Part shown: positions 45,206 through 55,114 of the stretch, in pieces
Numbering within the stretch: the stretch's first letter is position 1
How the letters are laid out: each line of letters begins with the position of its first letter
Assembly: GCF_000425305.1 (NCBI RefSeq)
Contig: NZ_AUDE01000009.1
Span: 1-64,000, forward strand
Length of the DNA stretch: 64,000 nt
From: Psychroserpens burtonensis DSM 12212
Lineage (GTDB): Bacteria; Bacteroidota; Bacteroidia; Flavobacteriales; Flavobacteriaceae
Reading direction: 5' to 3'
The notes under the pieces: generated by a model
The model's database searches: none
Seen by the model: the letters and a program-made list of their open reading frames with translations, nothing else
What the model was told of the DNA's origin: nothing
Position numbers and translations under genes: made by a program

Positions 45206-46186
45206 ATGCAATACGCTGAAAATATATTAGGAACCATTGGCAATACACCTTTAGTAAAGCTAAATAAATTAACTAAAGACTTACCGTGTTTGGTGCTCTC
45301 AAAATACGAAACCTTCAACCCGGGAAACTCGGTAAAAGACCGTATGGCTGTGATGATGATTGAGGATGCAGAGGCGGACGGTCGATTAAAACCAGGCGGT
45401 ACAATTATAGAAGGAACCTCTGGAAACACTGGTATGGGATTGGCTTTAGCAGCAATCGTAAAAGGTTATAAATGTATTTTTGTAATTAGTGACAAACAGT
45501 CGAACGAGAAAATGGATATTCTTCGTGCTGTTGGTGCTGAGGTTGTTGTTTGTCCAACAGATGTGGAGCCAGATGATCCTCGCAGTTACTATTCTGTATC
45601 AAAACGTTTAGGTGAAGAAACGCCTAACTCATGGTACGTGAATCAATACGATAATCCTAGTAATTGTAAAGCACACTTTAAAAGTACAGGTCCAGAAATT
45701 TGGGAACAAACGGATGGGAAAATTACACATTTTGTATCTGGAGTAGGAACAGGTGGCACTATTTCTGGTGTTGGTAGTTATTTAAAAATGAAAAATCCGA
45801 ATATAAAAATTTGGGGAATTGATACCTATGGTAGTGTATTTAAAAAATACCATGAGACAGGTATTTTTGATGAAAAAGAAATCTATCCTTACGTGACCGA
45901 AGGGATTGGAGAGGATATTTTACCCTTAAATGTGAATTTTGGTGTTATAGACGGTTTTACAAAAGTGACCGATAAAGATGCAGCAGTATATACGCAGAGG
46001 CTTGCAAGAGAAGAAGGTATGTTTCTTGGAAACAGTGCAGGAGCAGCTATAAAAGGTGTGTTGCAATTAAAAGAGCATTTTACAAAAGATGACGTTGTCG
46101 TTGTTTTGTTTCATGACCACGGAAGTCGTTATGTAGGTAAAATGTTTAATAACGAGTGGATGAAGAAAATGGGTTATATGGAATAA
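45206..46186 (+). CDS. Cysteine synthase / cystathionine beta-synthase family PLP enzyme
   Basis: 326 aa, fold type II. IGNTPLVKLNKL opens the N-terminal domain, NPGNSVKDRM holds Lys44 for PLP, EGTSGNTGMGLA is the phosphate-side loop and SGVGTGGTISGVGSYLK the PLP-phosphate loop. The protein makes cysteine from O-acetylserine and sulfide, or cystathionine; the family alone does not decide, so I give no symbol. Its own promoter lies just upstream. Confidence 0.9.
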   Translation: MQYAENILGTIGNTPLVKLNKLTKDLPCLVLSKYETFNPGNSVKDRMAVMMIEDAEADGRLKPGGTIIEGTSGNTGMGLALAAIVKGYKCIFVISDKQSNEKMDILRAVGAEVVVCPTDVEPDDPRSYYSVSKRLGEETPNSWYVNQYDNPSNCKAHFKSTGPEIWEQTDGKITHFVSGVGTGGTISGVGSYLKMKNPNIKIWGIDTYGSVFKKYHETGIFDEKEIYPYVTEGIGEDILPLNVNFGVIDGFTKVTDKDAAVYTQRLAREEGMFLGNSAGAAIKGVLQLKEHFTKDDVVVVLFHDHGSRYVGKMFNNEWMKKMGYME

Positions 46187-46188
46187 GT

Positions 46189-46716
46189 TTATTCCAATTC
46201 AATTTTATCAAGGAGCAATTCAAAAGATTGCTCTTTTTTGTTGCCTATTAAAAAAGCAATTTCTTCCATTTGCTCACCAGGAAAATTGGGGTCATTAAGT
46301 CTGCGACCTCTAAATCTTGGTTCCATTGCAGTAAATGGTATTTCGATGGTCATCCAATCTGTAGTCGTTTCAAATTCGTAAATATAGGAAGCGTAATCCC
46401 TAGACGAGGTCTTGATGCGAAACTGATAATTGTTCCCGTCACCTTTTATACGAAGGATTATTTTGCTATATCCTGAAACATCTTTTGTTTTAAAACGGTA
46501 GCGTAAAGATGAAAATCCACCATTATTTTCTAAAGAGATTTTACCGCTAAATTTACCGTGACCTTCAGTGTTAATTTCTAAATTTCCGTTGGAGCGTCCA
46601 CCCATAACAACGTCATCTACGATTCTCCAATTGCTGGTGTCAGAAGTTTTGTTGAAATCAAAAAGCGTCGTTGTGGTCATAAATAATAGCGTTGAAATTA
46701 GTATAAAAAGTCTCAT
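46189..46716 (-). CDS. CIA30 family protein
   Basis: From ATG 46716 (MRLFILISTLLFMTTTTLFDFN) 175 aa. After a signal-like segment, WRIVDDVVMGGRSNGNLEI and SLRYRFKTKDVSGYSKIILRIKGDGNNYQFRI match the CIA30 galactose-binding-like fold, and WMTIEIPFTAMEPRFRGRRL follows. The name comes from a mitochondrial complex I assembly factor; the role in bacteria is not known. Its stop is 2 bp from the convergent cysteine synthase stop. Confidence 0.8.
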   Translation of the reverse strand: MRLFILISTLLFMTTTTLFDFNKTSDTSNWRIVDDVVMGGRSNGNLEINTEGHGKFSGKISLENNGGFSSLRYRFKTKDVSGYSKIILRIKGDGNNYQFRIKTSSRDYASYIYEFETTTDWMTIEIPFTAMEPRFRGRRLNDPNFPGEQMEEIAFLIGNKKEQSFELLLDKIELE

Positions 46717-46859
46717 GAGATTGCTTTCTATAAAGATACGAAGCACATTAATGACTAGAAAGCATGTTAACTAAAATTTTGGGGTTTTGCAGACGCTTGT
46801 CTAAGATCAGTTTATATATTAAGACTGTGAGAAACTATTAGTATTACCTTTTATAGGCT

Positions 46860-47378
46860 TCAGGATAGGTTTTTAGCTATAAGATGCAATAAAAAAGTCT
46901 CGCGTTCAATAGACATACCTTTTTTGGTGCTCATAGCCATTGTCTTTTTATTATGTTCTATAGCGTCATGAATATTAACCCAAACAGCTTTCATGCCGTT
47001 GTTTATTTCCTAAGATTCTAAATCTGAAACGCCAAGGTTTTCGTTAACATCGCAAGTATAGCAGTAAGAAATCATATGCTGAATATCATAGTCAGGTTTA
47101 TACCATGGTCGGTACTCTTCGTAAACGCCAAAGGGTTGTATGTTTTTAATATCTTTTGCTCCAGTTTCTTCAATAAGTTCTCGCATCATCCCTTCTATTC
47201 TGTCTTCGTCTAGGTCTAAGCCTCCGCCAGGAAGACTGTAGTCTTCATAACGTTCAGTGTAAAGTAATAGAATACTGTGACCATTAATTACGATACTTCT
47301 CGTGGTTAGTCTTGTGAAAACAGATTTATTGTCTAGTGTTTTTACTTCAGGATGATAATGGGTCTTTAATAGTTTCAT
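46860..47378 (-). pseudogene. NUDIX hydrolase interrupted by in-frame TAG
   Basis: The frame from ATG 47378 encodes a NUDIX box: GGGLDLDEDRIEGMMRELIEETGA (about residues 51-74). It stops at TAG (47010-47012) after VSDLES. The same frame then continues for 49 codons, EINNGMKAVWVNIHDAIEHNKKTMAMSTKKG...LLHLIAKNLS, to TGA 46860-46862, which is the family-typical C-terminus. A TAG to TAT/TAC change (Tyr) would restore a 172-aa protein. The nucleotide-cleaving core is intact, so the shortened form may still fold. Confidence 0.8.
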
Positions 47379-47639
47379 TTAGGGATATGATATTTTTCAT
47401 GTAAATATAAAATAACTAGAACAGCAATTAATAATAAGAAGTGAAAATGAAAGCACTGTATAAAAAGATTCGTTTGTACTTGATAACGTTGAAATGGATA
47501 CCTCGGTGATCAAGTGTTTAGCAAATGATAGGGACTCAAATGGAAATGTAATACACGTATAATTATAGCCACAACAATAGCGAGATTCTTCCTTTGATTT
47601 TATGGAGAGATGTATCTATTATGAAATGGAGAAATTGTT

Positions 47640-48791
47640 TTATTGTTTTATTATTTTTCTAACAAGTCTAGAGTTATTAACTTTAATATGGGCAATATAA
47701 AGTCCCTTATTGAGACTTTCTAAGGAAAGCTCTTCTACAAAATGCTGTTCTATAATTTTTCTTCCAGATACATCATATATAATTATTTCATCAACGCTTT
47801 CACTTAAATTCAATAGTGTATGACATGGATTTGGGTATAGGCTTAAAGCAAGATTCGAAGTGATATCTGGAACCGTCAAAGTTATCGTATCACTATCAAT
47901 TTCGATAATCCATAATTTTGCAGGAAAAGGTATTGTTATTGGACCAATAGAAGCAACGTATTTTTCATTCGAAATATATAAACGATGCTTAGTCGTTGTA
48001 ATTTCAAAAAGAGAAATAGCTTCTACTTGATTACCCAAGGGAACTATATTTGATATTTTTTCTGAGACTGTGCCAGAAAATAGATCCAAGCTATCATTAG
48101 GGATGTTATAAATCGTAAACATAAATGGTGCATTAGTGCTACTATATCCAGTAAGAAAAATAACACTTTCATTAGCGGTAGTATCCACTCCAGTTATTAG
48201 TCCGTTTGTGTTGTAGCTGCTTTCTAAGATGGCACTATGCACTTCACTACCGGTTTTTGGAATGGAGTAAACATTAACCGTGTTATCTACCCAATTTTTA
48301 GAAAATATTAGTAGCTTATCATCATAGGAAATAAGCCCCTCAGCATCCCAATTATTATTATTTAAATTTGGAGTGAAATCAGTTTGATTTGCATAAGAAT
48401 ATGAAATGATTTCAGGTGTAACTGTATTGTCCGCATCACTATAATCAGCTTTTGAAATTTTATATATTTTTAAATCAGTTCTACTGCCACTGTTATTTCC
48501 AATATCCCCTATGTAGATATAAGAAGCATCTTGTGTAAGATCTTCCCAATCTATATTTGTGGCATTATTTATGATAACCGTTCTTGTTATAGCACCAGTA
48601 TTCGCATCTATTTCATATAGATTAGGAGCATCACCACTATCATTATGAGTAATTGTCTTATTGTTATAAAAAATAAGGCCAGAGGTTTCGTCTAAAGCGG
48701 GAGTTTGTAAATTTGTTATGTCTGTTGCTGTTTGAGAATTTATTGTTAATAAACCAAATAAGAGGAATATTATAGTTGTTGCTTTTTTCAT
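47640..48791 (-). CDS. Secreted beta-propeller-like protein with T9SS sorting domain
   Basis: 383 aa. A signal peptide (MKKATTIIFLLFGLLTINSQ) is followed by repeats such as LDETSGLIFYNNKTITHNDSGDAPNLYEID and YDDKLLIFSKNWVDNTVNVYSI, which look like propeller blades, then a T9SS type A domain (LYPNPCHTLLNLSESVDEIIIYDVSGRKI, ending SRLVRKIIKQ). It would be exported and attached to the surface. Function is unknown. Confidence 0.75.
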   Translation of the reverse strand: MKKATTIIFLLFGLLTINSQTATDITNLQTPALDETSGLIFYNNKTITHNDSGDAPNLYEIDANTGAITRTVIINNATNIDWEDLTQDASYIYIGDIGNNSGSRTDLKIYKISKADYSDADNTVTPEIISYSYANQTDFTPNLNNNNWDAEGLISYDDKLLIFSKNWVDNTVNVYSIPKTGSEVHSAILESSYNTNGLITGVDTTANESVIFLTGYSSTNAPFMFTIYNIPNDSLDLFSGTVSEKISNIVPLGNQVEAISLFEITTTKHRLYISNEKYVASIGPITIPFPAKLWIIEIDSDTITLTVPDITSNLALSLYPNPCHTLLNLSESVDEIIIYDVSGRKIIEQHFVEELSLESLNKGLYIAHIKVNNSRLVRKIIKQ

Positions 48792-49306
48792 TTAAAGGGT
48801 CTTTTACTAATGCTTAATCTATTAATAGTCTGAAAATAATTATATTATTTTCAAGTATGTTATTGTGAGTTTCAGGCGTTGTTCAATGAGTTGAAAATAG
48901 ATTAAGGTGTCGACTGTCTCAATTGTCGATTTCCACATTTAAACGAAGTTCGACTATTTTTTTTAGAAAGGCGAGTTTCAATATAACTTGATTTTTTTTT
49001 AACAGAACGCCTTACTCGTAAGAAATTTTAAATTAAATAGAGTCAGCTTAAATTTAGTTTTAATTCTATTAGCTGTTTTTTATGTGCTTAATGTTTTGAA
49101 GTATATGGTTATTGACCATGATCTGACTATTTTTATAATTTAATTTGGACAGTTATTTCAAATGAGGAATATTTTTTATTTGCCTTTTTTAGCCGTGATA
49201 ATCAGGACTTTTATGAAGATAGTTGTTATATATATGGAGCTTATATGTGCTGATCATTTATCATCTATAATTAGCTGTGATTCATTATCTTTAAACAAAA
49301 ATTAAC
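48792..49306. other. 515-bp gap between divergent T9SS-type genes
   Basis: I find no ORF, tRNA or known RNA. A 9-bp hairpin GAAAATAAT-TAT-ATTATTTTC lies at 48832-48852, near the start of the propeller-like gene. No TAnnTTTG box is clear before 49307. The rest is AT-rich with no support for a feature. Confidence 0.5.
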
Positions 49307-52300
49307 GTGATTAAAAGAGTACTAGAACACAACGTAAGCTGTATTATAATAGTAGTAGTTTTATTAGTGTCTTCAGTCAACGCTCAGGTATTTGAGCAAG
49401 TACAAGGGATTTCAGGATTAGGGAATTTAAAAAATAATAATGGTGTTGCGGTTGCCGATTTTGATAATGATATGGACCTCGATATTTTTGTCGTTGCATT
49501 AGCTCAAGATCTAGAGGGTGATGAGACCACTCAAAGTAAACTTTATAGAAATAATAATGATGGTTCTTTTACAGATGTTACTGCACAGGTAGGATTAACC
49601 AATCTACATCCAGTAATTACTGAAATTGATGCTTTTTTTGGACTCAAAGGTTTTAAACATGGCGTCTCTTGGGGAGATTATAATAATGATGGTTTTCCTG
49701 ATTTGGTCTTGACACATTCAAATAAACTTCAATTGTTTATCAATCAAAATGGAATCTTCACAGAAGTTACAGAAGGTACGGGTTTAACTCAATTTAGTGA
49801 TTGTAGACATACAGGAGCCACATGGTTTGATTACAACAACGATGGTTTTCTTGATCTCTATGTAAATGATTGGGATGCTTGTGATACCAATTCAATCTAT
49901 CTCAATAATGCCAACGGGACATTCTCAAATGTCACTGTAGAAACTAATATGCAAGATACAGGTGGCAATGCGAGTTATATGGCTGTACCTTTTGATATTA
50001 ATGACGATGGTTGGATGGATTTATATGTGTCTAACGATTTTAGCGACCCCAATAGTTTATTCATTAATCAAAACGGAAATTCATTCATAGAACAAGCACA
50101 ACTCTTTGGTCTCGATAATATGATTGATGATATGGGAGTCACATTAGGTGACTTCAATCTTGATGGTGCTTTTGATGTCTTTGTCACAGGTATAGATGAA
50201 AATGCACTATTACAAAACGATGGTACAAACAATTTCATAAATACAACTGCCTCTAATAATATTGCACCATCCGGTTGGGCTTGGGGAACACGCTTTGCAG
50301 ATTTTGATCTAGATAGCGATGAAGACCTAATCATTGTCAACGGGTTTGAATTTCAAGATAGAAGTACTGAAACAAATGTGTATTATAAAAATTTATCTGC
50401 GGAAGGCTTATCTGGTTTTGAAGACAGTTCTGAAGCATTAAACTTCAACGCACTCACAGTAAGTGTAGAAGCGGTGGATTTTGATTATGATAACGATGGT
50501 GATTTAGATATTTATGTCACTAATGCTGATCAGCAATCGATACTTTACGAAAACAAACTCCTCAATTATGACGAAGAAAGTACTTTGCAATGGTTTAAAG
50601 TTAAGCTTCAAGGGACAGTCTCAAATAGAGATGCGATTGGTACAAGATTAACTTTACGTACTAATGAGCGCACTTATGTAAGACATTATACTGGAGTCGG
50701 ATTCTTATCTCAGAGTCTACAAGCGGTTCATTTTGGATTGTCTAATGCAATTGAAATTGAAGAATTAGAAATCAAATGGCCTTCTGGATTAGTTGAAATT
50801 CATCAAAACTTAGAGGAAAACACAACTATTTTAGCTATTGAAGGGGAGGCGTTTACGGTAGTAGACATTCAACCTAGTCAAAAAATTAGAGGTTGCACAG
50901 ATCCTTTCTCTTGTAATTATAATCCAAGTGCAACTTTAGATGACGGGACGTGTACCTATCTAAATTCTAATTTAATTTCTGGAGCTGAAAATTCAGGATT
51001 TTTCAGAATAGAAGACTATAACTATGTCATAGCAAGCGGTTCTACAGCTAATTGGTCGGTTATAGGCGGAGAAATCGTAGAGGGTCAAAATACAGATACA
51101 GTTACCATAAAATGGGGGTTAAACGAAATAGGGATAATAAGCGTTAGAGAAAATAACGGCAATTGCTTTAGCGAAGTACAGGAGCTAAGTATAGCGTTAA
51201 GTGCTAATGAACTACCAGAGGATTTTTCCATAGCAAGATTATGGAACGAGGTTTTATTAGCGGCCATTAGAAAAGATTTTGCGAGACCAACCATTCATGC
51301 ACGAAATTTGTTTCATACCAGCGTTGCCATGTATGATATTTGGGCAATTTATGACGAGGCAGCAAAACCCTATCTTATTGGAAATACAGTGAATAATTTT
51401 TCTACGGAATTATTAGAGTTTTCACCTTTAGAAAGTATTGAAGAGTCACAAAAAAAAGCAATAAGCTATGCCATGTATCGCTTGTTATCGTATCGTTTTC
51501 AAAACTCTCCAAATGCTGAAGAATCTCAGCGTCTGTTTGATTTAGTCATGGAACAATTAGGTTATGAAACTGCATTTGCGATATCCACTTTGTATCAATT
51601 TGGAAATGCAACAGCGTTAGGGAATTATGTGGCAGAGGCGATTATTAACTATGGAAATGGAGATGGCTCAAGAGAACTTGACTTCTTCAATAATGCATAT
51701 TATGCTTCCGTAAATGAACCTCTAGGGCCAGCAGTAGCAACTACAACATTAATGAATGATCCTAATCGTTGGCAACCTTTGGCTTTAGATACATTTATCG
51801 ACCAAAGCGGAAACTTGATAGATGGAACAGTTATAGAGTTTTTAAGTCCAGAATGGGGAAATGTATATCCGTTTGCGATGTCTGCGGAAGATCATGTAAC
51901 CTATCAGCGCAATGGAGATGCTTTTAAAGTATATAATGATCCAAGTGATCCACCTTATTTGAATGTGTCATCAGATGATGAATCTAGTGATGCTTATAAA
52001 CTAGGATTTTCTATGGTCTCTATTTGGGGTTCCCATCTAGATCCTAATGATAATGTACTGTGGGATATTTCTCCTGCAGCTATTGGCAATACAGATATTA
52101 ATGAGTTTCCAATCAACTATAGTGATTATCCAAATTTTTATAATATCATTGAAGGAGGCGATATTGGTCCAGGTCATGCGGTCAATCCTGTGACAGGCCA
52201 AGCCTATGAATCGCAACTTGTGCCAAGAGGGGATTATACAAGAGTCTTAGCAGAGTTTTGGGCTGATGGCCCAGACTCTGAAACACCTCCAGGACATTGG

Positions 52301-53338
52301 TTCACGATTTTAAATTATGTGAATGAGCATCCACAATTAGAAAAGAAATTTGAGGGAGAAGGTGTCATTCTGGATGATTTAGAGTGGGATGTGAAAGCGT
52401 ATTTTATTTTGGGAGGAGCAATGCACGATTCTGCAATCTCAGCATGGAGTGTAAAAGGATGGTATGATTATTTGAGGCCAATTTCAGCAATTAGAAACAT
52501 GGCTGTATTAGGTCAAAGTACAGACGAAACACGAGATAATTATAATATTGCAGGAATTCCTTTATTAGAGGGTTATGTTGAGGTTGTGGGTGTAAACGAT
52601 GCTTTGGTTGGAGAAGAAGGTGTGAATTTTGGTAAAGTAAAATTATATACCTGGAGAGGTCCAGATTATATCGATGACCAAGCTTCAGATATCGCTGGAG
52701 TGGGCTGGATTCTTGCTGAAAATTGGTGGCCATATCAAAGACCTACATTTGTAACACCTCCATTTGCTGGGTATGTTTCTGGTCACTCTACTTATTCTAG
52801 AGCAGCTTCAGAAGTCTTGACAAAAATTACAGGAAGCGCATTTTTCCCTGGTGGATTAGGAGAGTTTACTGCTAAACAAAATGACTTTTTGGTATTTGAG
52901 CAAGGTCCCTCTGTAGATGTAAAATTACAATGGGCAACGTATAGAGACGCTTCAGATCAAACAAGTTTATCTCGTATTTGGGGCGGAATTCATCCGCCTG
53001 CAGACGATATTCCTGGTCGATTAATTGGAGAAAAAGTAGCTGATGACGCCTTTGATTTTGCAGTGCCTTATTTTAGAGGAGATGTCATTGATAATGATAG
53101 TGCAGAGCAAATTGTGTATCCAAACCCTGTTATTAAAAATGAAGTATTTATTACAAATTCATCTCAGGAAGATATCATAACTATATTTGATGTTAGAGGA
53201 CGACAAGTCAATATTCTTAAAAAACAATTTAATGAATTTGGCAGCGTGACTAAACTCGTTATCCCAGAGGGAACAGCGGCAGGACTCTATTTTTTAAATA
53301 TTAATACTGATTCAAAACTATTAATCGTTAAGGGCTAA
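49307..53338 (+). CDS. FG-GAP/UnbV - vanadium haloperoxidase fusion with T9SS domain
   Basis: 1343 aa, start GTG 49307, signal peptide about 1-26. FG-GAP/VCBS repeats (DFDNDMDLDIFV, DYNNDGFPDLVL, DYDNDGDLDIYV) span about 35-420, then an ASPIC/UnbV domain (IGTRLTLRTNERTYVRHYTGVGFLSQSLQAVHFGL; about 440-515), then a Cys-rich CTDPFSCNYNPSATLDDGTC linker (529-550). A haloperoxidase/PAP2-type domain fills about 620-1260. The vanadate ligands are all present: K1050 and R1057-P (KxxxxxxRP), SGH with His1160, and SRxxxGxH with R1223 and His1229. A T9SS domain ends it. It would oxidise halides outside the cell; substrate unknown. Confidence 0.85.
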   Translation: MIKRVLEHNVSCIIIVVVLLVSSVNAQVFEQVQGISGLGNLKNNNGVAVADFDNDMDLDIFVVALAQDLEGDETTQSKLYRNNNDGSFTDVTAQVGLTNLHPVITEIDAFFGLKGFKHGVSWGDYNNDGFPDLVLTHSNKLQLFINQNGIFTEVTEGTGLTQFSDCRHTGATWFDYNNDGFLDLYVNDWDACDTNSIYLNNANGTFSNVTVETNMQDTGGNASYMAVPFDINDDGWMDLYVSNDFSDPNSLFINQNGNSFIEQAQLFGLDNMIDDMGVTLGDFNLDGAFDVFVTGIDENALLQNDGTNNFINTTASNNIAPSGWAWGTRFADFDLDSDEDLIIVNGFEFQDRSTETNVYYKNLSAEGLSGFEDSSEALNFNALTVSVEAVDFDYDNDGDLDIYVTNADQQSILYENKLLNYDEESTLQWFKVKLQGTVSNRDAIGTRLTLRTNERTYVRHYTGVGFLSQSLQAVHFGLSNAIEIEELEIKWPSGLVEIHQNLEENTTILAIEGEAFTVVDIQPSQKIRGCTDPFSCNYNPSATLDDGTCTYLNSNLISGAENSGFFRIEDYNYVIASGSTANWSVIGGEIVEGQNTDTVTIKWGLNEIGIISVRENNGNCFSEVQELSIALSANELPEDFSIARLWNEVLLAAIRKDFARPTIHARNLFHTSVAMYDIWAIYDEAAKPYLIGNTVNNFSTELLEFSPLESIEESQKKAISYAMYRLLSYRFQNSPNAEESQRLFDLVMEQLGYETAFAISTLYQFGNATALGNYVAEAIINYGNGDGSRELDFFNNAYYASVNEPLGPAVATTTLMNDPNRWQPLALDTFIDQSGNLIDGTVIEFLSPEWGNVYPFAMSAEDHVTYQRNGDAFKVYNDPSDPPYLNVSSDDESSDAYKLGFSMVSIWGSHLDPNDNVLWDISPAAIGNTDINEFPINYSDYPNFYNIIEGGDIGPGHAVNPVTGQAYESQLVPRGDYTRVLAEFWADGPDSETPPGHWFTILNYVNEHPQLEKKFEGEGVILDDLEWDVKAYFILGGAMHDSAISAWSVKGWYDYLRPISAIRNMAVLGQSTDETRDNYNIAGIPLLEGYVEVVGVNDALVGEEGVNFGKVKLYTWRGPDYIDDQASDIAGVGWILAENWWPYQRPTFVTPPFAGYVSGHSTYSRAASEVLTKITGSAFFPGGLGEFTAKQNDFLVFEQGPSVDVKLQWATYRDASDQTSLSRIWGGIHPPADDIPGRLIGEKVADDAFDFAVPYFRGDVIDNDSAEQIVYPNPVIKNEVFITNSSQEDIITIFDVRGRQVNILKKQFNEFGSVTKLVIPEGTAAGLYFLNINTDSKLLIVKG

Positions 53339-53346
53339 TTATTGGT

Positions 53347-53946
53347 ATGCAAGAGACACTTCAAGAGTATATTCCAGAGAAGGCTATTTCAAAAGTTATA
53401 GAATTATTAGATCATGATAAGTTAAACGTTAAAGTTAAGAAAGAACGTAAGACAAGACATGGTGATTATAAGCGTTTACCTAACGGAAATCATCAAATCA
53501 CAGTAAATTCTAATTTAAATCATTATCGATTCTTAATAACGCTCATTCATGAGATTGCTCATTTTGAAGCTTTCAATAATTACGGACGGTTAATCAAACC
53601 TCACGGGTTAGAATGGAAACGTACATTTCAGCATTTAATGTTACCCTTTATTAATCCTGATGTTTTTCCAATGGAATTATTACCCTTATTAGCAAAGCAT
53701 TTTAAAAATCCAAAAGCATCCAGCGATACAGACATTCAACTCGCCTATGCTTTAAAGCAATTTGACGCGCCAAACAATAAAACCTTTATATTTGAAGTAC
53801 CTTTACATGAGTCCTTTAAAATATACAATGGACGTATATTTAGAAAAGGTTTAAAACGACGCACACGTTACGAATGTGTGGAGTTAAAAACAAGTAAAAC
53901 ATACTTGTTTAATGCTAATGTGGAAGTGGAATTATTAGAAGAGTAA
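53347..53946 (+). CDS. SprT-like zinc metallopeptidase domain protein
   Basis: 199 aa. HEIAHFEAF gives the HExxH motif (His68, Glu69, His72) with a third His in KPHGLEW (His86). The rest, LPNGNHQITVNSNLNHYRFLITLIHE, matches the SprT family start. The family is linked to DNA-protein crosslink repair or unknown roles in bacteria. It starts 8 nt after the haloperoxidase stop. Confidence 0.85.
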   Translation: MQETLQEYIPEKAISKVIELLDHDKLNVKVKKERKTRHGDYKRLPNGNHQITVNSNLNHYRFLITLIHEIAHFEAFNNYGRLIKPHGLEWKRTFQHLMLPFINPDVFPMELLPLLAKHFKNPKASSDTDIQLAYALKQFDAPNNKTFIFEVPLHESFKIYNGRIFRKGLKRRTRYECVELKTSKTYLFNANVEVELLEE

Positions 53947-54031
53947 TTATAGTCCACTCACAATGGGAATCTCATTAGATCTAGGCTTTTGATTAATAAT
54001 AGTTTCGATGTACGGAAACAAAACAATTTTG

Positions 54032-55111
54032 ATGAATAAAAATTATTATGCCATATTGATGGCAGGAGGAGTGGGATCAAGGTTTTGGCCTGTAAGTACG
54101 CAGGATTTTCCAAAACAATTCCACGATATGTTGGGAACTGGAGATACTTTGATTCAAAAGACTTTTAATCGTCTTGCGAATTTGATTCCGAAGGAAAATA
54201 TATTCATTTTAACCAATGAACGTTATAATGATTTGGTGTTTGAGCAACTTCCTGAAGTCACTAAGCGTCAAGTTATTTTAGAACCAGCCATGCGAAATAC
54301 AGCACCTTGTATCTTATATGCTGCTTTAAAAATCCAAAAGGAAAATAAAGATGCAGTCATGATTGTTGCCCCAAGTGATCACTGGATTGAAGATGAAAAG
54401 GCATTTACAAATAACGTACAGCAAGCATTCGATTTTTGCTCTGAGAACGATACATTGATGACTTTAGGGATTCAACCAACATTTCCAAATACAGGTTATG
54501 GTTATATTGAATATGATAAAATTGCCGAAGCTACTATTAAAAAGGTTAATCAGTTTAGAGAAAAGCCAGATTACGAGACAGCAAAAGGATTTATAGAGCA
54601 AGGAAATTTTCTATGGAATGCCGGGATTTTCATGTGGAGTGTCAATAGTGTGTTGAAGGCTTTTGAAACGAATCAGCCCAAGTTATATAGTCTTTTTGAA
54701 TCTGGTTATGCCGCATATAATACGGAGTTTGAAGATGATTTTATTAGGGATAATTATGCCAAAGCAGAAAATGTTTCTGTGGATTATGCTATCATGGAGC
54801 AATCCAAAAACGTCTATGTGATTCCAGCAACTTTTGATTGGAATGACCTTGGTACATGGGGAAGTTTGTATGATAAGTTAGATAAGGATGTTGATGGTAA
54901 TGCTGTTGTGAATGCACAAACGTTAACTGAAGATGCGTCGGGTAATATGATTAGAACTAAGGCTGATAAAGTAGTTGTCATTGACGGACTTCAGGATTAT
55001 ATTATAGTTGATAAAGACGAAGTTTTACTTATCTTTCCGAAGACAAAAGAACAAGATATTAAAAAAGTGCTCCAAAGTGTCAAAGATAAATTTGGAGAAC
55101 ATTACGGTTAA
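54032..55111 (+). CDS. manC: Mannose-1-phosphate guanylyltransferase
   Basis: 360 aa from ATG 54032 (MNKNYYAILMAGGVGSRFWP). The nucleotide-binding loop AGGVGSRFWP, the EPAMRNTAPCI stretch and VAPSDHWI (all diagnostic) are present, with FREKPDYETAKGF and WNAGIFMWSV. It makes GDP-mannose from GTP and mannose-1-phosphate for surface glycans. There is no isomerase (type II) domain, as in the short type. ATG 54008 is a possible alternative start. It is followed 3 nt later by DUF389. Confidence 0.95.
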   Translation: MNKNYYAILMAGGVGSRFWPVSTQDFPKQFHDMLGTGDTLIQKTFNRLANLIPKENIFILTNERYNDLVFEQLPEVTKRQVILEPAMRNTAPCILYAALKIQKENKDAVMIVAPSDHWIEDEKAFTNNVQQAFDFCSENDTLMTLGIQPTFPNTGYGYIEYDKIAEATIKKVNQFREKPDYETAKGFIEQGNFLWNAGIFMWSVNSVLKAFETNQPKLYSLFESGYAAYNTEFEDDFIRDNYAKAENVSVDYAIMEQSKNVYVIPATFDWNDLGTWGSLYDKLDKDVDGNAVVNAQTLTEDASGNMIRTKADKVVVIDGLQDYIIVDKDEVLLIFPKTKEQDIKKVLQSVKDKFGEHYG

Positions 55112-55114
55112 AAT

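Noticed and set aside
46270-46774. Plus-strand ORFs of 68 aa over the CIA30 gene
   Set aside because: Antisense to the CIA30 frame with no recognisable content.
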